Positions 38,282-49,561 of a stretch of DNA of 64,000 nt are shown here, piece by piece (position 1 is the stretch's first letter; each line of letters opens with the position of its first letter). The DNA lies in the NCBI RefSeq assembly GCF_011067135.1, contig NZ_JAAMOW010000008.1, positions 241,657 to 305,656 of the forward strand. The letters run 5' to 3'. The translations under genes and the position numbers were made by a program. The notes below the pieces were generated by a model. That model saw only the letters and a program-made list of their open reading frames with translations. It ran no database searches and had not been told where the DNA came from. Source of the DNA: Solimonas terrae (GTDB lineage Bacteria; Pseudomonadota; Gammaproteobacteria; Nevskiales; Nevskiaceae).

Positions 38282-39058
38282 TTACAGGCCGCCGCAGCCG
38301 ATCAGGCCGCCGTCGACGACCAGCGTGGTGCCGGTCACATAGCTGGCTGCGTCGGACGCGAGGTACAGCACGGCGGGCGCGATTTCCCGGGGCTGTGCCA
38401 TACGGCCGAGCGGGATCTGCGCCAGTGCCGGTTTGAGGACCTGCTCGTTCGTGGTCAGCGCCGATGCGAACTTGGTGTCGGTCAGTCCCGGCAGGACCGC
38501 GTTGGCACGTACCTTCCAGGCCGCGCATTCCTTGGCGAAGGCCTGCGTCATGTTGATGACCGCCGCCTTGGTGACCGAGTAGATGCCTTGTCCCAGGCCT
38601 GGCTTGAGACCGTTGATGCTGGCGATGTTGACGATCGCGCCGCCGCCGTTGTCCTTCATCTGCCGGGCCGCCAGCGACGACAGCTCGAAGTAGCCGCGCA
38701 GATTGACCTGCACGGTCTTGTCCACCATGCCCATCGGCGTTTCCGCGATGTGGCCGTAATGCGGATTGGTCGCGGCATTGTTGACGAGGATGTCGAGTCG
38801 ACCGCACTGCGCGACGGTGTCCCGGACCAGGCGCTGCAGGTCTTCGCTGACACCGCCATGCGCGACGATGACGCTGGCCTTGCCGCCGCTGGCGACGATG
38901 ACCTCGCGGACCGCCTCCAGACCTTCGGGCTTGCGCGATACCAGGACGACGTGCGCGCCCTGTTCGGCCAGCAACTGCGCGGTCGCCGCGCCGATGCCGC
39001 GCGACGCGCCGGTGACGATGGCGACGCGGCCGTCGAGATCGAACAGGGAGGTGCTCAT
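38282..39058 (-). CDS. SDR-family oxidoreductase
   Basis: A 258-residue classical short-chain dehydrogenase. TGASRGIG near 17, NNAATNPHYGH, NIASINGLKPG, and YSVTKAAV (catalytic Tyr and Lys), ending in VVDGGLIGCGGL. The NNAATNPHYG insertion and the DRxE/KxEG pattern resemble bacterial NADP-dependent reductases of the 2,4-dienoyl/3-hydroxyacyl group; substrate unknown. A ggag Shine-Dalgarno precedes ATG 39058. It lies between two membrane-protein genes. Confidence 0.88.
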   Translation of the reverse strand: MSTSLFDLDGRVAIVTGASRGIGAATAQLLAEQGAHVVLVSRKPEGLEAVREVIVASGGKASVIVAHGGVSEDLQRLVRDTVAQCGRLDILVNNAATNPHYGHIAETPMGMVDKTVQVNLRGYFELSSLAARQMKDNGGGAIVNIASINGLKPGLGQGIYSVTKAAVINMTQAFAKECAAWKVRANAVLPGLTDTKFASALTTNEQVLKPALAQIPLGRMAQPREIAPAVLYLASDAASYVTGTTLVVDGGLIGCGGL

Positions 39059-39101
39059 CGGGACTCCTCGGGTCTGCAGCCTCGGCCGAGTCCGGCCAGG
39101 A

Positions 39102-39431
39102 CTAGAAAATGGTGTAGACGATCATGAAGCCGATCACGACCAGTCCGGTCATGCCGATCAGGAACAGGTAGTCGACGGCCACTGCGAGCAAGCGCGTGCG
39201 CTCGCGTCGCTGCGTGCGCAGTGCCCAGATCGACAGATAGCAGCAAAGCAGGAAAAACAGCGAATCGATGGCGAGCGCGTCGTCGGCGAGGGTCTGCACC
39301 TTGCGCGAGTCGGCGATCAGCTGCACGACCGACAGCAGGGCGACGCAGACGCCCGTCATCGTCGACGACGTCGACATCAGGCGTTCGAGCAGGCGCTCCT
39401 CGCGCAAGGCCCGGTCGTCGCGACCGCTCAC
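39102..39431 (-). CDS. Small membrane protein of unknown function
   Basis: A 109-residue protein with three transmembrane segments (about 24-45, 52-65, 83-107) and a basic amphipathic N terminus (DDRALREERLLERL). The start is probably GTG 39431, placed 22 nt after the stop of the upstream gene with gaag 6 nt before it; an ATG 18 codons further in would drop the amphipathic part. No family recognised. It sits in a four-gene operon with the tail-anchored-like Ala/Pro-rich protein and the SDR. Confidence 0.65.
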   Translation of the reverse strand: MSGRDDRALREERLLERLMSTSSTMTGVCVALLSVVQLIADSRKVQTLADDALAIDSLFFLLCCYLSIWALRTQRRERTRLLAVAVDYLFLIGMTGLVVIGFMIVYTIF

Positions 39432-39453
39432 GCCGCTTCGATCATCGGTCGGC

Positions 39454-40305
39454 TTACTGGACGACAACCGTGCCCTTGACCGACTGGCCGAGCTTGCGGC
39501 TTTGCGCGTCGCTGAGACCGGCCCCGACTGCGACCTGATACTTGCCGGCCTTGCCGACCGGGAATACCAGCATGGCCTTGTTGCTGGCGCCGACGGCCCA
39601 GCTGCCGGCCACGGGCTTGCCGGCGGCATCGCTGACATGAATGTTCTGATTGGCGCTGGCGGCACTCGCGAAAGGCGCGTTGCCCATCACCACCACCGCG
39701 CGTTCGAAAGCCGCCGAACCGGCGTAGATCACGCGCAGGCCCTTGCCGCCGCCGGCCGATTCCCACCACGGCGTCGCCTTGGCGCCGCTGGCCGCGACCG
39801 TCGCCGGTGTCCTGGCTGCCGCCGGCTTGGCGGCCACTGCCGGCCTGGCCGGTCTGGCGGCGGGTTTGACCGCCGGCTTGGCAGGTGCGGGCGCCGGGGT
39901 CACGGGTTCCGGCGCTGCTTCGGTGCCGGCGGCGGCATCGCTGTCGATCGACGCATCGGCCGTATCGGCGGCGTCGCTGTCGTCGGCCGGTGAAGTGGTA
40001 TCGACGAGTGCGCCCTGATCGGCGTTGCTGCCGTCGTCCGATGCTGCCATCGCATCGTCCGTGGCCACCGCCGGACCGCTGGGCGTCGTCTGCGTCGCGT
40101 CGGCCGCGGCGCTGCCGGGCGTCGCTTCGCTGGCCGCGGCCACTTCGTCCGGCGATTTCAGCTTGCCGCCGAACACGGAATCCGCCGGCACCAGGCCGGT
40201 CATTTTCACCTCCACCGTATGGTGCGGGAGCAGGACTTCCAGTCCGACATACGTCACGACGCCGACAACAACGGCGATTGCGGCGATCTTCCAGCCCTTC
40301 ATCAT
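39454..40305 (-). CDS. Membrane-anchored Ala/Pro-rich protein
   Basis: A 283-residue protein with an N-terminal transmembrane anchor (about 5-26) and then a low-complexity Ala/Asp/Ser/Thr stretch and a Lys-Pro-Ala spacer to about 175. A C-terminal globular part (WWESAGGGKGL to GTVVVQ) follows. Function unknown; the spacer suggests a periplasmic domain held away from the membrane. Start ATG 40305, with tggggt before two ATGs. First gene of the operon down to 37689. Confidence 0.7.
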   Translation of the reverse strand: MMKGWKIAAIAVVVGVVTYVGLEVLLPHHTVEVKMTGLVPADSVFGGKLKSPDEVAAASEATPGSAAADATQTTPSGPAVATDDAMAASDDGSNADQGALVDTTSPADDSDAADTADASIDSDAAAGTEAAPEPVTPAPAPAKPAVKPAARPARPAVAAKPAAARTPATVAASGAKATPWWESAGGGKGLRVIYAGSAAFERAVVVMGNAPFASAASANQNIHVSDAAGKPVAGSWAVGASNKAMLVFPVGKAGKYQVAVGAGLSDAQSRKLGQSVKGTVVVQ

Positions 40306-40352
40306 GATGACCCCAAGCAGTTCGATGAATGTTTGTTTGAATGATGTTCGAG

Positions 40353-40368
40353 GACGAATCTTTTCGTC
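40353..40368. terminator. Small hairpin before the minus-strand membrane operon
   Basis: Six-base arms gacgaa / ttcgtc with loop tctt. It lies 48 nt before the 40305 start, in a 298-nt gene-free stretch between two divergent genes. It could be an operator or leader stem. Confidence 0.25.
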
Positions 40369-40603
40369 TTGCCGCTGCCGTCCGCATCCCGCTTACGGCT
40401 CTTGTATTTCGGTGGCCGGCCGCTCCTCGTGGTCCGCGCTGCACGACCCGCCCGGCCATGGGCGCTCCAACTATCCGTCGCTCTCGTGCAGGCGTCAATG
40501 GCGTCGGCGTCGCAGGGCAGTGGTCGTTACGCGCTGTCGGGAACGCCGGCGCGCCGCCATAATCGGCGCCCCCACTTTTTGTCATGACGTGCCGGACACA
40601 ACG

Positions 40604-42025
40604 ATGAACGACCGCTATCTCGAATTTACCAATTCCTCGCTGGGCAAGACGATCGCCGGCATGATCGGCCTGCCGATGCCGCCGCGCCTGCGCCGTGCCA
40701 AGGCAGCCTGGGCCGTGCAGCCGCTGGAAGGCCGTCATGTGCTGGTCGGCGCCACCACCGGTGCGACGCTCGGCGCGCCACTGTTGCGGGCGGTCGCCGG
40801 CGCCGGTGCCGGCCTGCGCATCGTCAGCGACCATGCCGGACTGGCGCCGCTGAAATCGGCCGCTGCCGCGTCGAAAGTGAACCTGCAGGGCAATCCGGGT
40901 GCCGAAGCGGGCGAGCCGCGCAATCATGCGCTGCTGTTCGATGCCTCGGGCTTGAGTTCGCCGTCGCAACTGCGCGAGCTGTACGACTTCATGCAGCCGC
41001 TCGTGCGTGGTATTGCCGGCAACGGCCGCGTGCTGGTCGTGTCGCGCGCGCCGGAGTCGCTGGGCGAGGTCAACGCCAAGACCGCGTCGACGGCATTACG
41101 CGGCTTCATTCGGGCGCTGGGCAAGGAAATCGGCAAGAACGGCACGACCGCGAACCTGCTCGAAGTGCCGGACGGCGCAGACGATGCGCTTGACGCGCCG
41201 CTGCGTTTCTTCCTCAGCGAGCACTCCGCGTTCGTCACCGGCCAGGTGCTCGCGCTGCGGCCGCCGGCGACCGGCAATGTGGCTTTGCCGGGCAGCCTCG
41301 AAGGCAAGATCGCGCTCGTCACCGGCGCTGCGCGCGGCATCGGCGCGTCGATCGCGCAGACCCTCGCGCGCGAAGGCGCCAAGGTGGTCGGCATGGATCA
41401 TCCTTCGGCAGAAGGCGGGCTCGCCGAAACGATGGCGAAGATCGGCGGCGTCGGTCTGGCCATCGACGTGACGGCAAGCGACGCCGCCAGCCGCATCGCC
41501 GCCGAAGTCGGCAGGAATTTCGGCGGCCTCGATATCGTCGTCCACAACGCCGGCATCACGCGCGACAAGATGCTGCGCAACATGCCGCCGCATTTCTGGG
41601 ACATGGTGCTGAACATCAATCTCGGCGCGATCCTGAAGATCAACGAAGGCCTGCTCAAGGATGGCCTCAACGACGGCGCACGCATGGTCTGCATCTCGTC
41701 GATCGGCGGCATCGGCGGCAACGCCGGCCAGACCAATTACGCGTCGACCAAGGCCGGCGTGATCGGTTACGTCGATGCGATGGCCTCGACCTTCGCCAAG
41801 CGTGGCGGCGCGATCAATGCGGTGGCCCCGGGGTTCATCGAAACCGCGATGACGGCGGCGATGCCGTTCGGCCCGCGCGAAGTCGGCCGTAGGCTCAGCT
41901 CGCTGTCGCAGGGCGGTCTGCCGCAGGACATTGCCGAAGCCGTGACTTTCTTCGCGTCGCCGGCGGCCAATGCCATCAACGGCCGGACCTTGCGCGTCTG
42001 CGGTCAGAACTTCTTCGGCATGTGA
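40604..42025 (+). CDS. Long FabG-type 3-oxoacyl-ACP reductase
   Basis: A 473-residue enzyme with a degenerate SDR-like N-terminal half (about 40-220) and a full FabG domain (about 230-473). TGAARGIG near 245, HNAGITRDKMLRN, NYASTKAGV and VNAVAPGFIETAMT are conserved in the active half. Such high-molecular-weight FabG proteins reduce long-chain or CoA-linked 3-oxoacyl substrates. ATG 40604 is set by the N-terminal MNDRYLEFTNSS. A perfect 13-bp hairpin follows the stop. Confidence 0.9.
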   Translation: MNDRYLEFTNSSLGKTIAGMIGLPMPPRLRRAKAAWAVQPLEGRHVLVGATTGATLGAPLLRAVAGAGAGLRIVSDHAGLAPLKSAAAASKVNLQGNPGAEAGEPRNHALLFDASGLSSPSQLRELYDFMQPLVRGIAGNGRVLVVSRAPESLGEVNAKTASTALRGFIRALGKEIGKNGTTANLLEVPDGADDALDAPLRFFLSEHSAFVTGQVLALRPPATGNVALPGSLEGKIALVTGAARGIGASIAQTLAREGAKVVGMDHPSAEGGLAETMAKIGGVGLAIDVTASDAASRIAAEVGRNFGGLDIVVHNAGITRDKMLRNMPPHFWDMVLNINLGAILKINEGLLKDGLNDGARMVCISSIGGIGGNAGQTNYASTKAGVIGYVDAMASTFAKRGGAINAVAPGFIETAMTAAMPFGPREVGRRLSSLSQGGLPQDIAEAVTFFASPAANAINGRTLRVCGQNFFGM

Positions 42026-42031
42026 GCTCTG

Positions 42032-42067
42032 CGAACCGCGCCGCGTCCGCATTTGCGGCGCGGTTCG
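42032..42067. terminator. Strong hairpin after the long FabG gene
   Basis: Perfect 13-bp arms cgaaccgcgccgc / gcggcgcggttcg with a 10-base loop, 6 nt past the stop. There is no T tract. Likely a terminator or mRNA 3'-end protector. Confidence 0.6.
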
Positions 42068-42189
42068 TGGCTTGGCCGGTGACCGTGCCGGCGAAATCGC
42101 CGCTTCGGTTATGATTTGCGCCCCCGGGCGGGTCCGCGCCTCTGGCATGCCAGAATTGCGGCTGCGGATCGCCGAATCGCGAGAGTGTT

Positions 42190-42792
42190 TTGAAGTCCTC
42201 CGAATACCAGCTTGAGCGGATCGCGGAAGCGAAGCTGCCGACCCCGTTCGCCGAATTCAGCGTTACCGTGTTCCGCGCCGGCGACGGCAAGGAGCATGTC
42301 GTCATCGCCCTGGGCGAGTTGTCGGGCACGCCGCCGCTGGTGCGCGTGCACTCCGAATGCCTGACCGGTGACGCCCTGTTTTCGCTGCGCTGCGACTGCG
42401 GTGCGCAACTCAATGCGGCGTTGCAGAAGATTGCCGATGAGGGGCGCGGCGCCGTGCTGTACCTGCGCCAGGAGGGCCGCGGCATCGGTCTCGGCAACAA
42501 GATCCGCGCCTATGAACTGCAGGACCGCGGTGCCGATACCGTGGAAGCCAACCATCAGCTCGGCTTTCCGGCCGATGCCCGCGAATACGATCTGGCCATC
42601 GAAATGCTGCGCCAGCTCGGCCTGTGTCACATCCGCCTGATGACCAACAATCCGCGCAAGCTCGATGCGCTGGCCAAGGTCGGCATCGAGATCGTCGAAC
42701 GCGTGCCGCTGGAAAGCGGGCGCAATCCGTACAACGAGAAGTATCTCGACGCCAAGGCCGCCAAGCTCGGCCACCTGTTCGAGCCGCGTTGA
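42190..42792 (+). CDS. ribA: GTP cyclohydrolase II
   Basis: A 200-residue first enzyme of riboflavin synthesis; it opens GTP to 2,5-diamino-6-ribosylamino-pyrimidinone phosphate. Zinc ligands Cys57, Cys68 and Cys70 lie in [14 protein letters not shown], and the GTP-binding RQEGRGIGL and [13 protein letters not shown] are complete. It starts with TTG 42190, preceded by gagag. A TATGAT at 42110 may be its -10. pyrD follows within 5 nt. It is separate from a ribB domain. Confidence 0.94.
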   Translation: MKSSEYQLERIAEAKLPTPFAEFSVTVFRAGDGKEHVVIALGELSGTPPLVRVHSECLTGDALFSLRCDCGAQLNAALQKIADEGRGAVLYLRQEGRGIGLGNKIRAYELQDRGADTVEANHQLGFPADAREYDLAIEMLRQLGLCHIRLMTNNPRKLDALAKVGIEIVERVPLESGRNPYNEKYLDAKAAKLGHLFEPR

Positions 42793-42797
42793 GCCGC

Positions 42798-43823
42798 ATG
42801 TACGCGCTGGCCCGCTCGCTGCTGTTCCGGTTCGACGCCGAACGCGCGCATGAACTGACGCTGGAAACCTTTCGTTGCGTGCCGAAGCTGGCAACGCTGC
42901 CGTTCGCCGGACCGGGGGTCGATGATCCGGTCGAACTGCTCGGTCTGCGCTTTGCCAATCGCGTCGGCCTGGCCGCCGGGCTCGACAAGAACGGTGAATG
43001 CCTGGAAGCCTGGTCGCGACTCGGCTTCGGCTTCGTCGAAATCGGCACCGTCACGCCGCGCGCCCAGCCCGGCAATCCACGGCCGCGCATGTTCCGTCTG
43101 CCGGCACATGGCGCGATCATCAATCGCCTCGGCTTCAACAACAAGGGCGTCGACCATCTGCTGGCGCGTGTCGCCGAGAGCGACTATCGCGGCGTGCTGG
43201 GCATCAATATCGGCAAGAACTTCGACACGCCGATCGAACGCGCGGCCGACGACTATCTGTTCTGCCTGCGCAAGGTCTACAGCGCAGCCGGTTACGTGAC
43301 GATCAACATTTCGTCGCCGAACACGAAGAATCTGCGTGAGCTGCAGAGCGAGGCTCATCTGCGCGCCCTGTTGCAGCAACTGAAAGGCAAGGCCGATAGG
43401 CTCGCGCAGCAGCACGGCAAGCGCACGCCGATGCTGGTCAAGATCGCGCCCGATGTCGACGATGCGCAGCTCGATGCGATTGCCCGTGTCGCGCGCGAAA
43501 CCGGTATCGACGGCTTGATCGCGACCAACACCACGGTCACGCGCCCCGGCCTCGACGGCGAACCGCTGGCCCTCGAAACCGGCGGGCTTTCGGGTACGCC
43601 GCTGGCGCCGCAGGCCAGCCGGACACTGGCAGCATTGCGGCGACGGCTCGGCGACGATTTCGTGCTGATCGGCGTCGGTGGCATCGGTGATGCCGGCAGC
43701 GCGCTGGCCCGCCGCGCGGCGGGCGCCGATCTGCTGCAGATCTACACCGGTTTCATCTATCGCGGACCCGCGCTGGTCCGCGAATGCGCGAGTGCTTTGC
43801 GAGCGGGCGGCCGCCCGGCCTGA
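42798..43823 (+). CDS. pyrD: Dihydroorotate dehydrogenase (quinone)
   Basis: A 341-residue class 2 enzyme, membrane-associated, that makes orotate and reduces quinone in pyrimidine synthesis. An N-terminal amphipathic part MYALARSLLFRFDAERAHE, LAAGLDKNGE, the catalytic Ser in NISSPNTKNLR, and NNTTVTRPG-type loops are seen. ATG 42798; a TTG at 42789 overlapping the ribA stop is possible but does not match the E. coli PyrD N terminus. Confidence 0.95.
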   Translation: MYALARSLLFRFDAERAHELTLETFRCVPKLATLPFAGPGVDDPVELLGLRFANRVGLAAGLDKNGECLEAWSRLGFGFVEIGTVTPRAQPGNPRPRMFRLPAHGAIINRLGFNNKGVDHLLARVAESDYRGVLGINIGKNFDTPIERAADDYLFCLRKVYSAAGYVTINISSPNTKNLRELQSEAHLRALLQQLKGKADRLAQQHGKRTPMLVKIAPDVDDAQLDAIARVARETGIDGLIATNTTVTRPGLDGEPLALETGGLSGTPLAPQASRTLAALRRRLGDDFVLIGVGGIGDAGSALARRAAGADLLQIYTGFIYRGPALVRECASALRAGGRPA

Positions 43824-43860
43824 CCGCAGCTTGCGCGCCGTGCTCGGATCGGCGCTGCGG

Positions 43861-43887
43861 TTGCCGCTGTCACATCGACGCTATAGA
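43861..43887 (+). promoter_or_regulatory. Possible promoter of the OmpA-family gene
   Basis: TTGCCG at 43861 and TATAGA at 43882, spaced 15 bp, about 100 nt before the start. Weak spacing, so only a candidate. Confidence 0.35.
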
Positions 43888-43987
43888 GTCGGCCCACGCA
43901 ACGAAGCGCGGCCATGGCGAGTTCACGGGGACGGGACGCTCGCGGCATCCGGCCATCAAAATCATAGTCAACAAGGGAGTTGTGATC

Positions 43988-45235
43988 ATGCACTTGAAAC
44001 AGAGCTTGGCGGGCGGCGTGGCCGGCGTTCTGGCGGCAGCGACGATGCTCTGGGCGGGGTCGGCTGCGGCCGTCACGACCGATGGCAACGAAATCCCTTA
44101 TCTCGGTGCTGGCTACAACTTCGAAATTCCGGACTCGGCGCGTCATTCCGATGATGGTCAGGGTGCGCAATTCACGTTCGGTGTGCCGCTGGCGACCTAC
44201 GGCTACGAGCGCTGGGCAGCCGAAACGACGCTGCACATGCTGTCGCGTGATCGCCATATCGACGGCAAGAGCGACTACCAGACCGGCCTGCTGTTCGATC
44301 TCGTCTACGATTTCGACAACCAGAGCATCGGCAACTTCGGCGGCGGCTATCAGTTCAAGCCGTTCGCGCTCGGCGGTGTCGGCATCGTGCAGAACGATGT
44401 GCGCGGTGACCGTCATGAACATTTCGGCGTCGATCTCGGCGGCGGGGTGCTGCTGCCGCTCGGCCGCTTCGGGTGGAAAGGCCTTGCCGCGCGCGTCGAG
44501 GCCCGCGCCCTCGGTCAGGTCGACAGCCAGAGCACCAGCCACAACTTCCTGATCGACTATCGCATCACGGCCGGTCTGCAACTGCCGCTGTTCTTTCTGT
44601 TCAACAACAGCGGTCCGGCCGTGGCGCCGGCGCAGGAGTGCGAACTGGCGGTTGTCGATCCGGTGACCGGCCGCAGCGACTGCGGTGTCGATTCGGATCG
44701 CGATGGCGTGACCGATGCCAAGGATCTGTGTCCGGGCACGCCGACCGGCACCGGCGTCGACGCCAGCGGCTGTCCGATGAGCAGCACGCCGCATCCGGGT
44801 GATGACGATGCCGACGGCGTGCCGAACGAGATCGATCGTTGCCCGGGTACGCGCAGCGGCCTGCAGGTCGATGCCAGCGGCTGCATGGTCTCGCAGTCGC
44901 TGCAGTTGCCGGGCGTGCAGTTCGACAACAACACTGCGGTGCTGACCGATGACGCGCGCAAGGTGCTCAAGGATGTCGCCAGCACACTCAAGAATCAGCC
45001 GAATGTCGCCGTGCAGATCGGCGGCAACACCGACAACGTCGGCAACAAGGCCTACAACCTGATGCTCTCGCAGCAGCGTGCCGAGTCGGTCCGCCAGTAT
45101 CTGGTCGCGCATGGCGTCGACGCCGCGCGTCTGGTGGCGACCGGTTTCGGCGACTTCCATCCGGTGGCGTCGAACAGCACGGAAGAGGGTCGCGCAAAGA
45201 ATCGTCGTGTCGACTTCAAACTGATCGTCGAATAA
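43988..45235 (+). CDS. OmpA-family outer-membrane protein with calcium-binding repeats
   Basis: A 415-residue outer-membrane protein. Signal peptide (AGVLAAATMLWAGSAAA), then a beta-barrel-like region of about 200 residues, TSP type-3-like repeats (DSDRDGVTDAKDLCP and DDDADGVPNEIDRCP) near 240-290 that bind calcium, and an OmpA/peptidoglycan domain (about 300-415) with the NTDNVGNKAYNLMLSQQRAESV motif. The gene stands alone, with a good aaggga Shine-Dalgarno and a terminator. Likely a structural protein linking outer membrane and wall. Confidence 0.92.
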   Translation: MHLKQSLAGGVAGVLAAATMLWAGSAAAVTTDGNEIPYLGAGYNFEIPDSARHSDDGQGAQFTFGVPLATYGYERWAAETTLHMLSRDRHIDGKSDYQTGLLFDLVYDFDNQSIGNFGGGYQFKPFALGGVGIVQNDVRGDRHEHFGVDLGGGVLLPLGRFGWKGLAARVEARALGQVDSQSTSHNFLIDYRITAGLQLPLFFLFNNSGPAVAPAQECELAVVDPVTGRSDCGVDSDRDGVTDAKDLCPGTPTGTGVDASGCPMSSTPHPGDDDADGVPNEIDRCPGTRSGLQVDASGCMVSQSLQLPGVQFDNNTAVLTDDARKVLKDVASTLKNQPNVAVQIGGNTDNVGNKAYNLMLSQQRAESVRQYLVAHGVDAARLVATGFGDFHPVASNSTEEGRAKNRRVDFKLIVE

Positions 45236-45251
45236 GGGCGGCCTTGAACGC

Positions 45252-45286
45252 GGCGCGGCCATCGCGGGATGGTCGCGCCTTTTTTG
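45252..45286 (+). terminator. Terminator of the OmpA-family gene
   Basis: Stem ggcgcggccat / atggtcgcgcc with one mismatch, loop cgcggg, then tttttt. A canonical rho-independent terminator. Confidence 0.85.
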
Positions 45287-45340
45287 TGTCGATGCCGGTG
45301 GTTTTCGCTCTCATGCCGCCGGTGCTAGCTTGTGATCCTC

Positions 45341-45556
45341 ATGTCGAATCCTGAGTCCCTGATTGCCGATCGCGACGTGCCGTCGCCGTGCACTGGCGTC
45401 TGTCGCCTCGGCGAACGCGGTCACTGCCTGGGCTGTGGCCGCGTGCTCGACGAGATTGCCGCCTGGGGCAGGGCGCCGGATCGTGAACGCCTCGACATCC
45501 GCGCGCGGGCGGCGGCGCGCCTGCAGCAATTCCCGGACGACAAGGAAGCCGCATGA
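45341..45556 (+). CDS. DUF1289-family small cysteine protein
   Basis: A 71-residue protein with four cysteines in the pattern SPCTGVCRL-x5-CLGCGR and the conserved EIAAW. DUF1289 proteins are small and of unknown function; the Cys set suggests a metal or Fe-S site. ATG 45341 fits the fold better than the GTG 9 bases before. The next gene overlaps by four bases (ATGA), so the two are co-translated. Confidence 0.88.
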   Translation: MSNPESLIADRDVPSPCTGVCRLGERGHCLGCGRVLDEIAAWGRAPDRERLDIRARAAARLQQFPDDKEAA

Positions 45557-45996
45557 GCGAACGCCCGACGCAGGACGACTTCGGTTACTTCCACGAGCTG
45601 GCGACGCGCTGGTCGGATTGCGACATGCTCGGCCACATCAACAACGCGCGTTATTTCACGTTCGATGAATCGGCGCGGCTCGACTACTTCGATGCGCTGA
45701 TTCGCGGCGACGAAGGTTTCTGGAAGCGCAGCGGGTTCATCCTCGCGCGAATCGAGTGCGATTTCATTTCGCAGGTCCATCATCCGGCGCAGCTGAAATT
45801 CGGCTTCCGGGTCCGTCGCATCGGCCGCAGCAGCATGAACACCGAAGGCGGCATGTTCGTCGATGGCCGGCTGGCAGCGGTCACACGCGGCGTGCTGGTG
45901 TGGTTCGACTACGAGCGCAATTGTTCGGCGCCGGTGCCGGACGCGGCGCGCCGTTTCATACGTGCGCGTGAAAAGGTGGCACCCGAAGAAAGCTGA
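45553..45996 (+). CDS. Acyl-CoA thioesterase, hotdog fold
   Basis: A 147-residue cytoplasmic thioesterase of the 4-hydroxybenzoyl-CoA/YbgC type. The catalytic segment is TRWSDCDMLGHINNARYFTF, in which the Asp-x-x-GHINN loop is typical. The substrate is unknown, probably medium-chain acyl- or aryl-CoA. It overlaps the DUF1289 gene. Confidence 0.88.
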   Translation: MSERPTQDDFGYFHELATRWSDCDMLGHINNARYFTFDESARLDYFDALIRGDEGFWKRSGFILARIECDFISQVHHPAQLKFGFRVRRIGRSSMNTEGGMFVDGRLAAVTRGVLVWFDYERNCSAPVPDAARRFIRAREKVAPEES

Positions 45997-46003
45997 GCGG
46001 ACT

Positions 46004-46522
46004 TCAGAGCCCGAGGATCGCCAGCTCGCGCGCCGGCGGCGATTCGTCCCACAACTGATCGAAGCGACGGCGCAGGCGGCGCGCGTCGAGCGGTGCGTGC
46101 GCCGACCACTGAGCGTCGAGATCGTCGTGCCGGCCCTTGTAGAGCAGGGCCTGTTCATCGGCCACCGAGAATTCCTCGGTCAGGCCACGATGTTCTTCGT
46201 TCAGCTCGCGAATCGCGATCCGGCTCGGCAGGCGACGCGCGAGTTCGACGAGGCGATGGCCGTGTTGCGCGGCAAGCGCCGGCCGGTTCACGAGGATGCG
46301 CAGTTCCGAGCGCTGCGAGCGCAGCGCGAACGTTTGCAGCTGTTCGACGAGATCGGGATCGCTCCAGATGCGCCGGTCCAGTTCCTGACTCAGCACGCGC
46401 AGCTGCAGCTGCGCGTGACCGACGAGTTCGACGGCGGCGTCGCGCCAGGCCTGGCGACCACTGATGATCGTCACTGCGCCCGAGGCGTGCTCGCCCGTCG
46501 TGTCCGGCATCTGCTCGCTCAT
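46004..46522 (-). CDS. Phospholipase D-like-fold protein without HKD motif
   Basis: A 172-residue cytoplasmic protein. The pattern of alternating strands and helices (QLQLRVLSQELDRRIW, LRILVNRPALAA, DEQALLYKGRHDD) recalls a single PLD-like domain, but no HxKxxxxD motif is seen, so it is probably non-catalytic. It lies 52 nt downstream of purB on the same strand. Function unknown. Confidence 0.65.
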   Translation of the reverse strand: MSEQMPDTTGEHASGAVTIISGRQAWRDAAVELVGHAQLQLRVLSQELDRRIWSDPDLVEQLQTFALRSQRSELRILVNRPALAAQHGHRLVELARRLPSRIAIRELNEEHRGLTEEFSVADEQALLYKGRHDDLDAQWSAHAPLDARRLRRRFDQLWDESPPARELAILGL

Positions 46523-46573
46523 GGCGCGCAGCCTAAACCCGCGGTGCGAGTCGCCGCCACTGCCGCTGCGTGC

Positions 46574-49464
<2,891 letters not shown>

Positions 49465-49561
49465 TGCCGTCGGTCGGCGGCCGGACGCGCTTCATCGGCG
49501 CCGCGCGCCGCGTGCCGAATCTGCGTCTAGTCTGGGCACGAGCCCTGCAGGAAGCACGCCC

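Noticed and set aside
46004..46522. Phospholipase D enzyme
   Set aside because: The fold pattern is similar but no HKD motif is present, so activity is not claimed.
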